A DNA stretch of 6,822 nt from Betaproteobacteria bacterium (GTDB taxonomy: Bacteria; Pseudomonadota; Gammaproteobacteria; Burkholderiales; Burkholderiaceae_C): assembly GCA_005884255.1 (NCBI GenBank), contig VBDL01000094.1, positions 1 to 6,822 of the forward strand. The letters run 5' to 3'. Every line of letters starts with the position of its first letter. Position 1 is the stretch's first letter. Of the stretch, positions 1 to 5,438 are shown in pieces. Under the pieces are notes generated by a model. That model did not search any database, had not been told where the DNA came from, and saw nothing but the letters and a program-made list of their open reading frames with translations. Made by a program: the position numbers and the translations under genes.

Positions 1-310
1 ACAGCTTCTGGAAATTCTCGAAGTTCTGCAGGAAGGGCACCGGAATGCGGTGGAAGTTGACGTCGGCCGGCAGCTTCTTGATCCAGGCGGCGAGCGTCGG
101 CTCGAAGGCATTGCAGTGCGGGCACGCGTAGGAGAAGAACTCGACCACGTCGATCTTGCCCGGCGGCACCGACAGCGGCTGCGACAGCCGTACATAGTGC
201 GTGCCCTCGATCGGTGCGCCTTGCGCGACGGCGCTGCGCGCATGGCTGAGGAGGCCGGCCGCCATGGCGGGCACGGTGAGTAGCTGGGCCGAGAACTGGC
301 GCCGATTCAT
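1..310 (-). CDS. dsbA: Thiol:disulfide interchange protein DsbA, N-terminal part (cut by window edge)
   Basis: DsbA is the periplasmic oxidase that donates its active-site disulfide to newly exported proteins and is reoxidised by DsbB. The window contains 103 codons from the ATG at 310; the C-terminal half lies beyond position 1. Residues 1-30 form a signal peptide with a hydrophobic core and an Ala-rich end (RSAVAQ). The mature start leads into VVEFFSYACPHC, with the redox motif C63-P64-H65-C66 preceded by the Phe-Phe-Ser-Tyr context typical of the DsbA thioredoxin fold. The start is supported by AAAGGA six bases upstream. The signal begins MNRRQFSAQLL, which fits a twin-arginine pattern better than a plain Sec signal. 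It is the last gene seen in the argS/SPOR/dsbA direction, 80 bases after the SPOR gene. The family assignment is firm; DsbA versus a close paralogue such as DsbL cannot be settled from this fragment. Confidence 0.93.
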   Translation of the reverse strand, partial: MNRRQFSAQLLTVPAMAAGLLSHARSAVAQGAPIEGTHYVRLSQPLSVPPGKIDVVEFFSYACPHCNAFEPTLAAWIKKLPADVNFHRIPVPFLQNFENFQKL

Positions 311-316
311 TGTTGG

Positions 317-322
317 TCCTTT
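317..322 (-). promoter_or_regulatory. Shine-Dalgarno sequence of dsbA
   Basis: On the minus strand AAAGGA lies six bases before the ATG at 310. It is a clear ribosome-binding site and fixes the dsbA start. Confidence 0.75.
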
Positions 323-390
323 CACGCTGAGACTTTCAGGCCGCCGGTGGAGTCGCTGCGCGGCGCGAAGTTCACCGCTTCACCCGCGCT

Positions 391-984
391 TCACTTCTGC
401 ACGCGCACCAGCACCGCTTCGACACCCGCGCTGGCCAGCCTGTCGCGCGTGGCCTCGGCCTGCTCCTGCTTGTCGAAGGGGCCGAGCCGCACGCGGTAGA
501 CGGTGCGGCCGGACTGCTCGCGCTCGCTGACCTTGGCCTCCAGGCCCTGCATGGCCAGCTTTGCGCGCTGCTGTTCGGCCTCTTCGTTGCGCCCGAAGGC
601 TCCGGCCTGCACGTAGTAGCTGAACGGGTCGACGCCGGGTTTGGTGGACACCGCAGCCGGCGCGGTGGGCGCACCAGGCACGGGCAGCTTCTCGGCCTGC
701 TTGACCGGCGCGGGCACCGGCACGGCAGGCGCGGGCGACTGGACGGGCGCCGGCATCGTGGCCGCGGGGCGGCTGGCGGGCTTGCCGGCCAGCGGCGCAT
801 TCGGGTCCCAGCTCTTGTTGCGCTCGGCCTCGGCGGCGTCTTGCTCGGCGCTGCGTTGCGGCACCTTGTTGACGAAGGGCACCGGCGTCTTGGTCACGTA
901 CAGCGCCACGCCCAGCGCCAGCGCCAGCCCGATCAGCAGGCCGACGATCATGCCGAGCACGAAGCCCCCGCGTTGCGTCTTCAT
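391..984 (-). CDS. SPOR-domain inner-membrane protein (FtsN-like layout)
   Basis: This 197-residue protein has one N-terminal membrane helix (about 8-30, GMIVGLLIGLALALGVALYV) after a short basic cytoplasmic tail. A Pro/Ala-rich periplasmic linker (about 60-118) follows, then a C-terminal SPOR domain (about 121-197). The SPOR repeats are visible as YYVQAGAF at 123-130 and YRVRLGPF at 163-170. SPOR domains bind denuded glycan strands of septal peptidoglycan, so a role in the cell envelope or division is likely. The layout resembles FtsN, but no FtsN-specific cytoplasmic motif is recognisable, so no symbol is given. The ATG overlaps the argS stop as ATGA, and GGAG lies five bases upstream inside the last argS codons, so translation is probably coupled to argS. 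dsbA follows 80 bases downstream. Confidence 0.92.
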   Translation of the reverse strand: MKTQRGGFVLGMIVGLLIGLALALGVALYVTKTPVPFVNKVPQRSAEQDAAEAERNKSWDPNAPLAGKPASRPAATMPAPVQSPAPAVPVPAPVKQAEKLPVPGAPTAPAAVSTKPGVDPFSYYVQAGAFGRNEEAEQQRAKLAMQGLEAKVSEREQSGRTVYRVRLGPFDKQEQAEATRDRLASAGVEAVLVRVQK

Positions 985-2630
985 GCACTCTCCATTTCAC
1001 GGTTCATTTGTTCAGGGGCGCTGACGCCGAGGAGGGCGAGCGCATTGCGCAGCACCTGGCGCGTGGCCATCAGCAGCGCGAGGCGCGCCTTCGCGAGTGC
1101 GGCGTCGTCGACGAGGAAACGCTCGGCGGCGTAATAGGTGTGGAAGGCCGCCGCCACAGCGCGCGTCAGCATCTCGGGGTAGGCGGCGAGCTTGAGCAGC
1201 AGCGCGGCCTCGCTCGGCGCGGTGAGCAGGGAGAGATCGGCATCGGCCAGCGCGGCCACATTGCCGCCCCACTGCTGCAGCACCGAGCAGATGCGCGCGT
1301 GCGCGTACTGCACGTAGAACACCGGGTTCTCGTCGTTCTGCTTCAGCGCGAGGTCGACATCGAAGGTGAACTCGGTATCGGCCTTGCGACTGCTCAGGAA
1401 GAAGCGCACGGCATCGCGGCTGGTCCAGTCGATCAGGTCGCGCAGCGTCACGTAGCCGCCAGCGCGCTTGGAGATCTTCACCTCCTCGCCGCCCTTCATC
1501 ACGGTGACCATCTTGTGCAGCACGTAGTCCGGGTATCCCTGCGGGATACCTTCGCCAGCCGCCTGCACGCCGGCACGCACGCGCGCGATCGTGCCGTGGT
1601 GGTCCGTGCCCTGCACGTTGATCACCTTGGTGAAGCCACGCCCCCACTTGTTGAGGTGATAGGCGACATCGGGCACGAAATAGGTGTAAGTGCCGTCGGA
1701 CTTGCGCATCACGCGGTCCTTGTCGTCACCGTAGTCGGTGGTGCGCAGCCACAAGGCGCCGTCCTGCTCGAAGGTCTTGCCGGCGGCCATCAGCCTGCTC
1801 ACCGTCTGCTCGACGCGGCTGCTCGAGTACAGGCTCGACTCGAGGAAGTAGTTGTCGAACTTGACGCCGAAGGCCTGCAGGTCCAGGTCCTGCTCGTGGC
1901 GCAGATAAGCCACGGCGAACTGGCGAATGCTTTCGAGGTCTTCGGGGTCACCTGAGGCCGTGAACTCGCGGTCATCGGCCTTCACCGTCTTCTTCGCGAG
2001 GAAGTCCGCCGCGATGTCGGCGATGTATTCGCCGTTGTAGGCGCTCTCGGGCCAGGCGGCATCGCCGGGCTTCAGGCCCTTGATGCGCGCCTGCGTCGAC
2101 ACGCCCAAGGTCGCGATCTGCACGCCGGCGTCGTTGTAATAGAACTCGCGCGTGACGTCCCAGCCCTGCGTCTGAAACAGATTGCAGATCGCGTCGCCGA
2201 GCGCGGCCTGCCGCCCATGGCCCACGTGCAGTGGGCCGGTCGGGTTGGCCGACACGAATTCGACCATCACGTGGCCGCCGTGCTGCGCTTGCAGGCCGAA
2301 GCGCTCGGCATCGCGCAAGACCTCAGCGGCGACCGCTTGCTTGGCCGTCGCCTTCAGGCGAAAGTTGATGAAGCCTGGGCCGGCGATCTCCATCGCATCG
2401 ACCCATCGCTGCACCGCGGGCTGCGCGTTCTGTGCGTCGATCAGCGCCTGCGCCACCTCGCGCGGGTTCTTCTTCAGCGGCCGCGCCAGCTGCATCGCTG
2501 CGGTGCAGGCGAGGTCGCCATGCGCGGCTTGCTTGGGGGATTCGAACGCGGGCGTGAGGCCCGCATCGGGGCTGACGGCCGCCACCGCCGCTCGCAACGC
2601 GGCGAGCAGCTCCTGCTTGGCTTGGATCAT
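981..2630 (-). CDS. argS: Arginyl-tRNA synthetase (class I)
   Basis: ArgRS charges tRNA-Arg with arginine using ATP in the cytoplasm; it is normally essential. The 549-residue protein has the N-terminal tRNA-recognition (Add1-type) domain at about 1-90. The class I signature follows as SANPTGPLHVGHGR, with HVGH at residues 135-138, and the catalytic core contains GTDHHGTIARV near 341-352. The KMSKS-equivalent loop is KISKR at 385-389, in the context GEEVKISKRAGGYVTL. A C-terminal DALR anticodon-binding domain ends in LGVSAPEQM. Length is normal for the family. The ATG at 2630 has no upstream in-frame start nearby and no Shine-Dalgarno; a TAGAAT hexamer sits nine bases upstream, suggesting a very short leader. 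The last codons contain the ribosome-binding site of the SPOR gene, and the stop overlaps its start by four bases. Confidence 0.98.
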   Translation of the reverse strand: MIQAKQELLAALRAAVAAVSPDAGLTPAFESPKQAAHGDLACTAAMQLARPLKKNPREVAQALIDAQNAQPAVQRWVDAMEIAGPGFINFRLKATAKQAVAAEVLRDAERFGLQAQHGGHVMVEFVSANPTGPLHVGHGRQAALGDAICNLFQTQGWDVTREFYYNDAGVQIATLGVSTQARIKGLKPGDAAWPESAYNGEYIADIAADFLAKKTVKADDREFTASGDPEDLESIRQFAVAYLRHEQDLDLQAFGVKFDNYFLESSLYSSSRVEQTVSRLMAAGKTFEQDGALWLRTTDYGDDKDRVMRKSDGTYTYFVPDVAYHLNKWGRGFTKVINVQGTDHHGTIARVRAGVQAAGEGIPQGYPDYVLHKMVTVMKGGEEVKISKRAGGYVTLRDLIDWTSRDAVRFFLSSRKADTEFTFDVDLALKQNDENPVFYVQYAHARICSVLQQWGGNVAALADADLSLLTAPSEAALLLKLAAYPEMLTRAVAAAFHTYYAAERFLVDDAALAKARLALLMATRQVLRNALALLGVSAPEQMNREMESA

Positions 2631-2639
2631 GATGCACTG

Positions 2640-2645
2640 ATTCTA
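2640..2645 (-). promoter_or_regulatory. Putative -10 box of argS
   Basis: TAGAAT on the minus strand matches TATAAT at five of six bases and ends nine bases before the argS ATG. The predicted transcript start would lie within a few bases of the ATG. No good -35 box is visible at 16-18 bases spacing, so the call rests on the -10 alone. Confidence 0.4.
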
Positions 2646-2657
2646 CGTAGCGCCTGC

Positions 2658-2663
2658 CACAAT
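2658..2663 (+). promoter_or_regulatory. Putative -10 box of the kinase gene
   Basis: CACAAT lies seven bases before a GTG (2671) and ten before the ATG (2674) of the kinase gene. A transcript starting 6-8 bases after the hexamer would begin at or within a few bases of the start codon. No Shine-Dalgarno is present between them, and no convincing -35 box is seen. Confidence 0.35.
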
Positions 2664-2673
2664 CCTCTTCGTG

Positions 2674-4011
2674 ATGCCCGACACACCGACCGCTCCCGCC
2701 GCCTTGCCGGCGCAGATCGGCAAGTATCGTGTGCTGAAGAAGCTCGGGGAAGGCGCGACCAGCGAGGTTTTCCTCGCACGAGACGAGTTTCATGGCCGTG
2801 ATGTGGCGATCAAGCGCGTGCGCGCCGGCGCCTCCGATGCGACTGAAGGGCACTACCACGCGCGCTTCTTCGCCGCCGAAGCGGCGCTCGTGGGCAAGCT
2901 GCAGCACCCCAACGTCGTGCAGCTGTTCGACGCGGTGGCCGACCCCGCCGAGCCCTACCTCGTGATGGAGTACGTGCCCGGCATCACGCTGCGGCGGCAC
3001 TGCCGCGCCGACCAGCTGCTGTCGCTGGAGCAGATCGTCGAAATCGGGTTCAAGTGCGCGATGGCGCTCAGCTACGTGTCGCGCCAGGGGCTGATCCATC
3101 GCGACGTGAAGCCGGCCAACATCCTCGCGGTGGTCAACAACGGCATCGTCACCGACGTGAAGGTGTCGGATTTCGGCAGCGTGCTCAACATGAGTTCCGA
3201 GCACACGCAGGTCTTTCGCGTCGGCTCGCTGGCCTACATGTCGCCCGAGCAGCTCGAGGGCGACGAGCTCGATTCGCGCGCCGACATCTATTCGCTCGCT
3301 GCGGTGCTGTACCACCTGATCGCCGGCCGCCCGCCCTTCGATGCCGCCTCGCAGGCGGCCTTGATGCACCAGATCTACGAGGCTTCCGCCCAGCCGCTGC
3401 AAGGCCTGCGCGACGGCGTGGCGCCGGGCGTCGACGCGGTGATCCGCAAGGCGCTGGCAAAGAAGCGCAACGAGCGCCACGCGAGCTGGGACGAGTTCGC
3501 GCAGGCGCTTTCCGCGTTGGTGGCCAACCGCGAGGTGCCGCGCGGCCAGCTGCAGGGGGTGCTCGATTCGGAGCGCTTCAACATCCTGCGCGGGCTGGAC
3601 TTCTTCAGCGGCTTCGGCGACGTCGAGCTGTGGGAAGTGGTGCACCGCGCGCGCTGGCAGCGCTTCAAGTTCGGCCATGCGCTCTACACCAAGGGGCAGG
3701 AGGGGCGCACCTTCCACATCATCGCGCAGGGCGAGGTCGAAGTCTTTCGCGACAGCCACAAGGTCGCGCAGCTCGGCCACGGCACCTCGGTGGGCGAGAT
3801 GGCCTACCTCGCGCCGAGCCCTGAGTTGCGCCGGCACTCGACCGACGTGATCGTCTCCAAGCCGTGCACGACGATCTCGTTCACGCCGGAGACGCTGGAG
3901 CAGCTGAGCCCGGCGACGCGGCACTTGTTCGACGGGGCCTTCATCAAGGTGCTGGTGCGCCGGCTGCACGCGGCGCACGAGGCGCTGGCCCACCCGCGGC
4001 GCATCCTCTGA
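2674..4011 (+). CDS. Ser/Thr protein kinase with C-terminal cyclic-nucleotide-binding-type domain
   Basis: This is a 445-residue Hanks-type kinase (numbered from the ATG) without membrane segments. Seen in order: glycine-rich loop LGEGATSEV with G25 and G27, catalytic Lys47 in VAIKRV, helix-C Glu69, catalytic loop HRDVKPAN at 142-149, DFG at 166-168, SPE at 190-192 and D204 in SRADIYS. All key residues are intact, so it should be an active RD-type kinase. From about 302 a Crp/cNMP-type beta-roll follows (ILRGLDFFSGFGDVELWE, FHIIAQGEVEVFR). It has a partial phosphate-binding cassette (SVGEMAYL, G374-E375, with R386/R387), so a small ligand or structural change may regulate the kinase. No PASTA repeats or transmembrane helix are present, so it is cytoplasmic. 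A GTG at 2671 is an alternative start adding one residue. No Shine-Dalgarno is visible. It is divergent from argS, and its stop directly abuts the convergent gene. The substrate is unknown. Confidence 0.93.
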   Translation: MPDTPTAPAALPAQIGKYRVLKKLGEGATSEVFLARDEFHGRDVAIKRVRAGASDATEGHYHARFFAAEAALVGKLQHPNVVQLFDAVADPAEPYLVMEYVPGITLRRHCRADQLLSLEQIVEIGFKCAMALSYVSRQGLIHRDVKPANILAVVNNGIVTDVKVSDFGSVLNMSSEHTQVFRVGSLAYMSPEQLEGDELDSRADIYSLAAVLYHLIAGRPPFDAASQAALMHQIYEASAQPLQGLRDGVAPGVDAVIRKALAKKRNERHASWDEFAQALSALVANREVPRGQLQGVLDSERFNILRGLDFFSGFGDVELWEVVHRARWQRFKFGHALYTKGQEGRTFHIIAQGEVEVFRDSHKVAQLGHGTSVGEMAYLAPSPELRRHSTDVIVSKPCTTISFTPETLEQLSPATRHLFDGAFIKVLVRRLHAAHEALAHPRRIL

Positions 4012-4755
4012 TCACTGCAGGCTCGCCTGCGCCGGAAAGCTCATCACCCACGCGAGCCAGCGCCACGCGCTCGGGTTCTGCTTGATGATGCCGAGCCAGC
4101 CCTTGAGCTGCGCATGCCGGAAGTTGCGGTGCAGGTCGCGCTTCTTCAGGTCATACATGTGGTGCACCGCATGCGTGATCTCGTGCAGCGCCACCACCGC
4201 GAGGTTCGAGCCGGTGAGGCCGCTGTACAGCTGCGCTTCCTGCTTGCCGAAGTGATACCAGCCGAAGGCGCCGCCACATTCGGCCTTGGTGATGCTGCGG
4301 ATCGTCACCGGCCGGCCGGCGATGAGGATGCGCTTGGGCATTTGCGGCGGCCGTGGCAGCGTGCCGTAGACCACCTTGTCGTACTGCAGGTCGCGCGCGA
4401 GATGATCGTTGAGCAGCAGGTTGAACCAGGCCCAGGCCTCGGGGTTGCGCTGCGCGAACTCGACCATGCCGGTGGCGAAGCTGTGCGTGTAGGCCTCTTC
4501 GACGCAGCCCTGCTGGCAGCCCTTGCTGAAGTGCGTGAGCCGGATCAGCGATTCGAGGAACGCTTCGGCGAGCCGCATGCCTTCGAGGTCGTCACGCAAC
4601 TCGAGTCGGCTGTCTTCGAAGTTCAGGCACGCCAGCTTGCGCTTGTCGTACAGCTGCGCTCGCTCACGGAACTCCACGCGCAGCAAGTACGGGCCCATCG
4701 CGATCTGCACGGGGAGTTCGCGGCGGGAGGGCTGTGGCAGAGGCAGGGCAGACAT
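4012..4755 (-). CDS. Uncharacterised HExxH putative zinc-metalloprotease-like protein with internal duplication
   Basis: I do not recognise a named family. From the ATG at 4755 the protein has 247 residues. HEITH at 191-195, in VVALHEITHAVHHMYD, is a classical zincin motif, which predicts zinc binding and possibly peptidase activity. Residues 27-114 and 150-237 align without gaps (offset 123), as described in the findings. The first copy reads ESLIR where the second reads HEITH, but carries E86-E87, while the second has R-N there. A Cys pair (C80, C84, CQQGC) lies in copy one. No membrane segment is visible from this start. A GTG at 4815 would add 20 residues (SSVFCCTLTF) that look weakly like a signal sequence; I prefer 4755 because that stretch is low in GC and holds a hairpin-T run. 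Neither start has a Shine-Dalgarno. A distant SprT-like or other gluzincin fold is possible. The coding call is firm, the function is not. Confidence 0.8.
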   Translation of the reverse strand: MSALPLPQPSRRELPVQIAMGPYLLRVEFRERAQLYDKRKLACLNFEDSRLELRDDLEGMRLAEAFLESLIRLTHFSKGCQQGCVEEAYTHSFATGMVEFAQRNPEAWAWFNLLLNDHLARDLQYDKVVYGTLPRPPQMPKRILIAGRPVTIRSITKAECGGAFGWYHFGKQEAQLYSGLTGSNLAVVALHEITHAVHHMYDLKKRDLHRNFRHAQLKGWLGIIKQNPSAWRWLAWVMSFPAQASLQ

Positions 4756-4775
4756 GGCAAACGTGAGCGTGCAGC

Positions 4776-4800
4776 AAAAAACGCTGCTGCAGTGCAGCAA
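4776..4800 (-). terminator. Hairpin plus T-run in the leader of the HExxH gene (terminator or attenuator-like)
   Basis: On the minus strand TTGCTG (4800-4795) pairs with CAGCAG (4789-4784) around the loop CACTG, with one T-G wobble. Two bases later come six T (4781-4776). This is the shape of a small intrinsic terminator. It sits 20 bases upstream of the preferred ATG at 4755, with no minus-strand gene above it, so it would act as an attenuator or simply be structure in the leader. If the GTG at 4815 were the true start it would lie in coding sequence. The short stem makes the call tentative. Confidence 0.35.
4785..4799. promoter_or_regulatory. Perfect 15-base palindrome, possible shared operator
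   Basis: TGCTGCAGTGCAGCA is a perfect 7-1-7 inverted repeat, and the half-site TGCAGCA recurs at 4770-4776. It lies between two divergent genes, close to a symmetric -10-like element TGTATATCA (4806-4814) that could serve either strand. This is the position expected of an operator controlling both genes, but no regulator is identified and the same bases form the hairpin described separately. Confidence 0.3.
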
Positions 4801-4829
4801 CTGCTTGTATATCACGCGCTCGTTGCAAC

Positions 4830-5327
4830 ATGAATTTGCCTACGTTGCACTCGGTCATTGCGATCGAGCCGCGTTCCGCGCGCACACTTCAGCGGGATGG
4901 TGCGGCGCAACAAATTCGTTTCGAGATGATTCAGCTGATCGATATCGTGGACTGCGATGCACTGCATAAGTGCATCGTCAAGCCCGAGGCCTGCCGCAAG
5001 GCGGTACTGGTGCAGGACGCGGGCGAGAAGAACGACCTGTTCGCGCTGCTGATGGTCGACGACCGGCGCGCGGTGCTGGTGCGCCAGGGCAGCATGAATC
5101 TCGCCGTGTCCGGTGGCGGCGGCATGCTGAAGCTGCAGATGTTCCGCCACCAGCTCGACAAGTCCGGCATCCGCGCCAAGGAGCTGCGCTTCTGTGCGCC
5201 CGGCACCTATGCCACACACCTGAACGCCGACGCGGAGCGCTTCGATCCGCAGTGGTTCGTGCCGGCGAGCTTTCCGGACCTGGTGGATCGCTTCACCGCC
5301 TGGCGCGCCGGGCGCGCCACCTGGTGA
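4830..5327 (+). CDS. Hypothetical protein, divergent from the HExxH gene
   Basis: I do not recognise this 165-residue protein. It looks like a soluble alpha/beta protein with no signal peptide or membrane helix. The N-terminal part carries spaced cysteines at 42, 48 and 55 (VDCDALHKC, PEAC) and another at 122 (RFCAPGTY). A Gly-rich stretch SGGGG lies at 94-98, and the C-terminus has an aromatic, acidic segment (DPQWFVPASFPDLVDRF). An internal ATG at 4926 (MIQLIDIVDC) would give 133 residues. By hand count the first 32 codons have about two-thirds G/C at third positions, lower than the sequence that follows, so the conserved protein may start there. No Shine-Dalgarno favours either start. TATATC at 4808-4813 is a possible -10 box for the longer version. 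The steady codon bias and fit between neighbours make it a real gene, but its role is unknown. Confidence 0.75.
   Translation: MNLPTLHSVIAIEPRSARTLQRDGAAQQIRFEMIQLIDIVDCDALHKCIVKPEACRKAVLVQDAGEKNDLFALLMVDDRRAVLVRQGSMNLAVSGGGGMLKLQMFRHQLDKSGIRAKELRFCAPGTYATHLNADAERFDPQWFVPASFPDLVDRFTAWRAGRATW
4955..4977 (+). repeat. Perfect 9-bp inverted repeat inside the hypothetical gene
   Basis: CGATGCACT and AGTGCATCG form a perfect nine-base stem around the five-base loop GCATA, extendable by one G-T pair in RNA. It lies within the coding sequence, about 125 bases after the longer start and 29 bases after the alternative ATG at 4926. It may be mRNA structure, a protein-binding site, or chance constrained by coding. 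Confidence 0.5.
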
Positions 5328-5438
5328 TAGTTCGCCCCGCGTCGCCTGCGGCTCCTCGCCCCCAAGGGGCTGTCGCTACGCCTTGGGGCGGCCCGGCGGC
5401 TGCGCTCCAAATCGGCATCGCCTACGGCTCTGATTCAC
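5328..5438. repeat. Repeat-like intergenic element with bidirectional hairpin
   Basis: This 111-base stretch between two converging genes has no convincing gene. It contains CCCCAAGG (5360-5367) and CCTTGGGG (5381-5388), a perfect eight-base stem with a 13-base loop. It also holds an imperfect direct repeat, TCGCCTGCGGCTC (5342-5354) and TCGCCTACGGCTC (5418-5430). The wording (GCGTCGCCTGCGGCTC, CCTTGGGGCGGCCCGGCGGC) resembles dispersed intergenic repeats I know from Burkholderiales genomes; that is recall, not a search result. Its place between convergent stops fits a bidirectional transcription-end or REP-like role, although no T-run follows the stem. Confidence 0.55.

Noticed and set aside
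311..390. Possible terminator or promoter between the SPOR gene and dsbA
   Set aside because: Only a short GCTTCAC direct repeat (377-383, 388-394) and GC-rich text are visible; there is no convincing stem with a T-run or promoter pair.
1008..1955. Plus-strand open frame of 315 codons opposite argS
   Set aside because: It mirrors the argS codon bias, has a repetitive His/Val/Leu/Gly composition and no recognisable domain; argS on the other strand is certain.
2323..3993. Very long minus-strand open frame (556 codons) opposite the kinase gene
   Set aside because: It is antisense to a kinase with intact motifs and runs on into argS in another frame. Its Arg/His/Ala-rich product is what GC-rich codon bias produces on the opposite strand.
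4756..4815. GTG start at 4815 for the HExxH gene, giving a signal-like N-terminus
   Set aside because: The extra 20 codons are low in GC, contain the hairpin and T-run, and have no Shine-Dalgarno. Kept only as an alternative.
4114..4833. Plus-strand open frame of 239 codons opposite the HExxH gene
   Set aside because: It covers the HExxH coding region in antisense and has shadow-like composition. The minus-strand frame carries HEITH and a coherent internal repeat.
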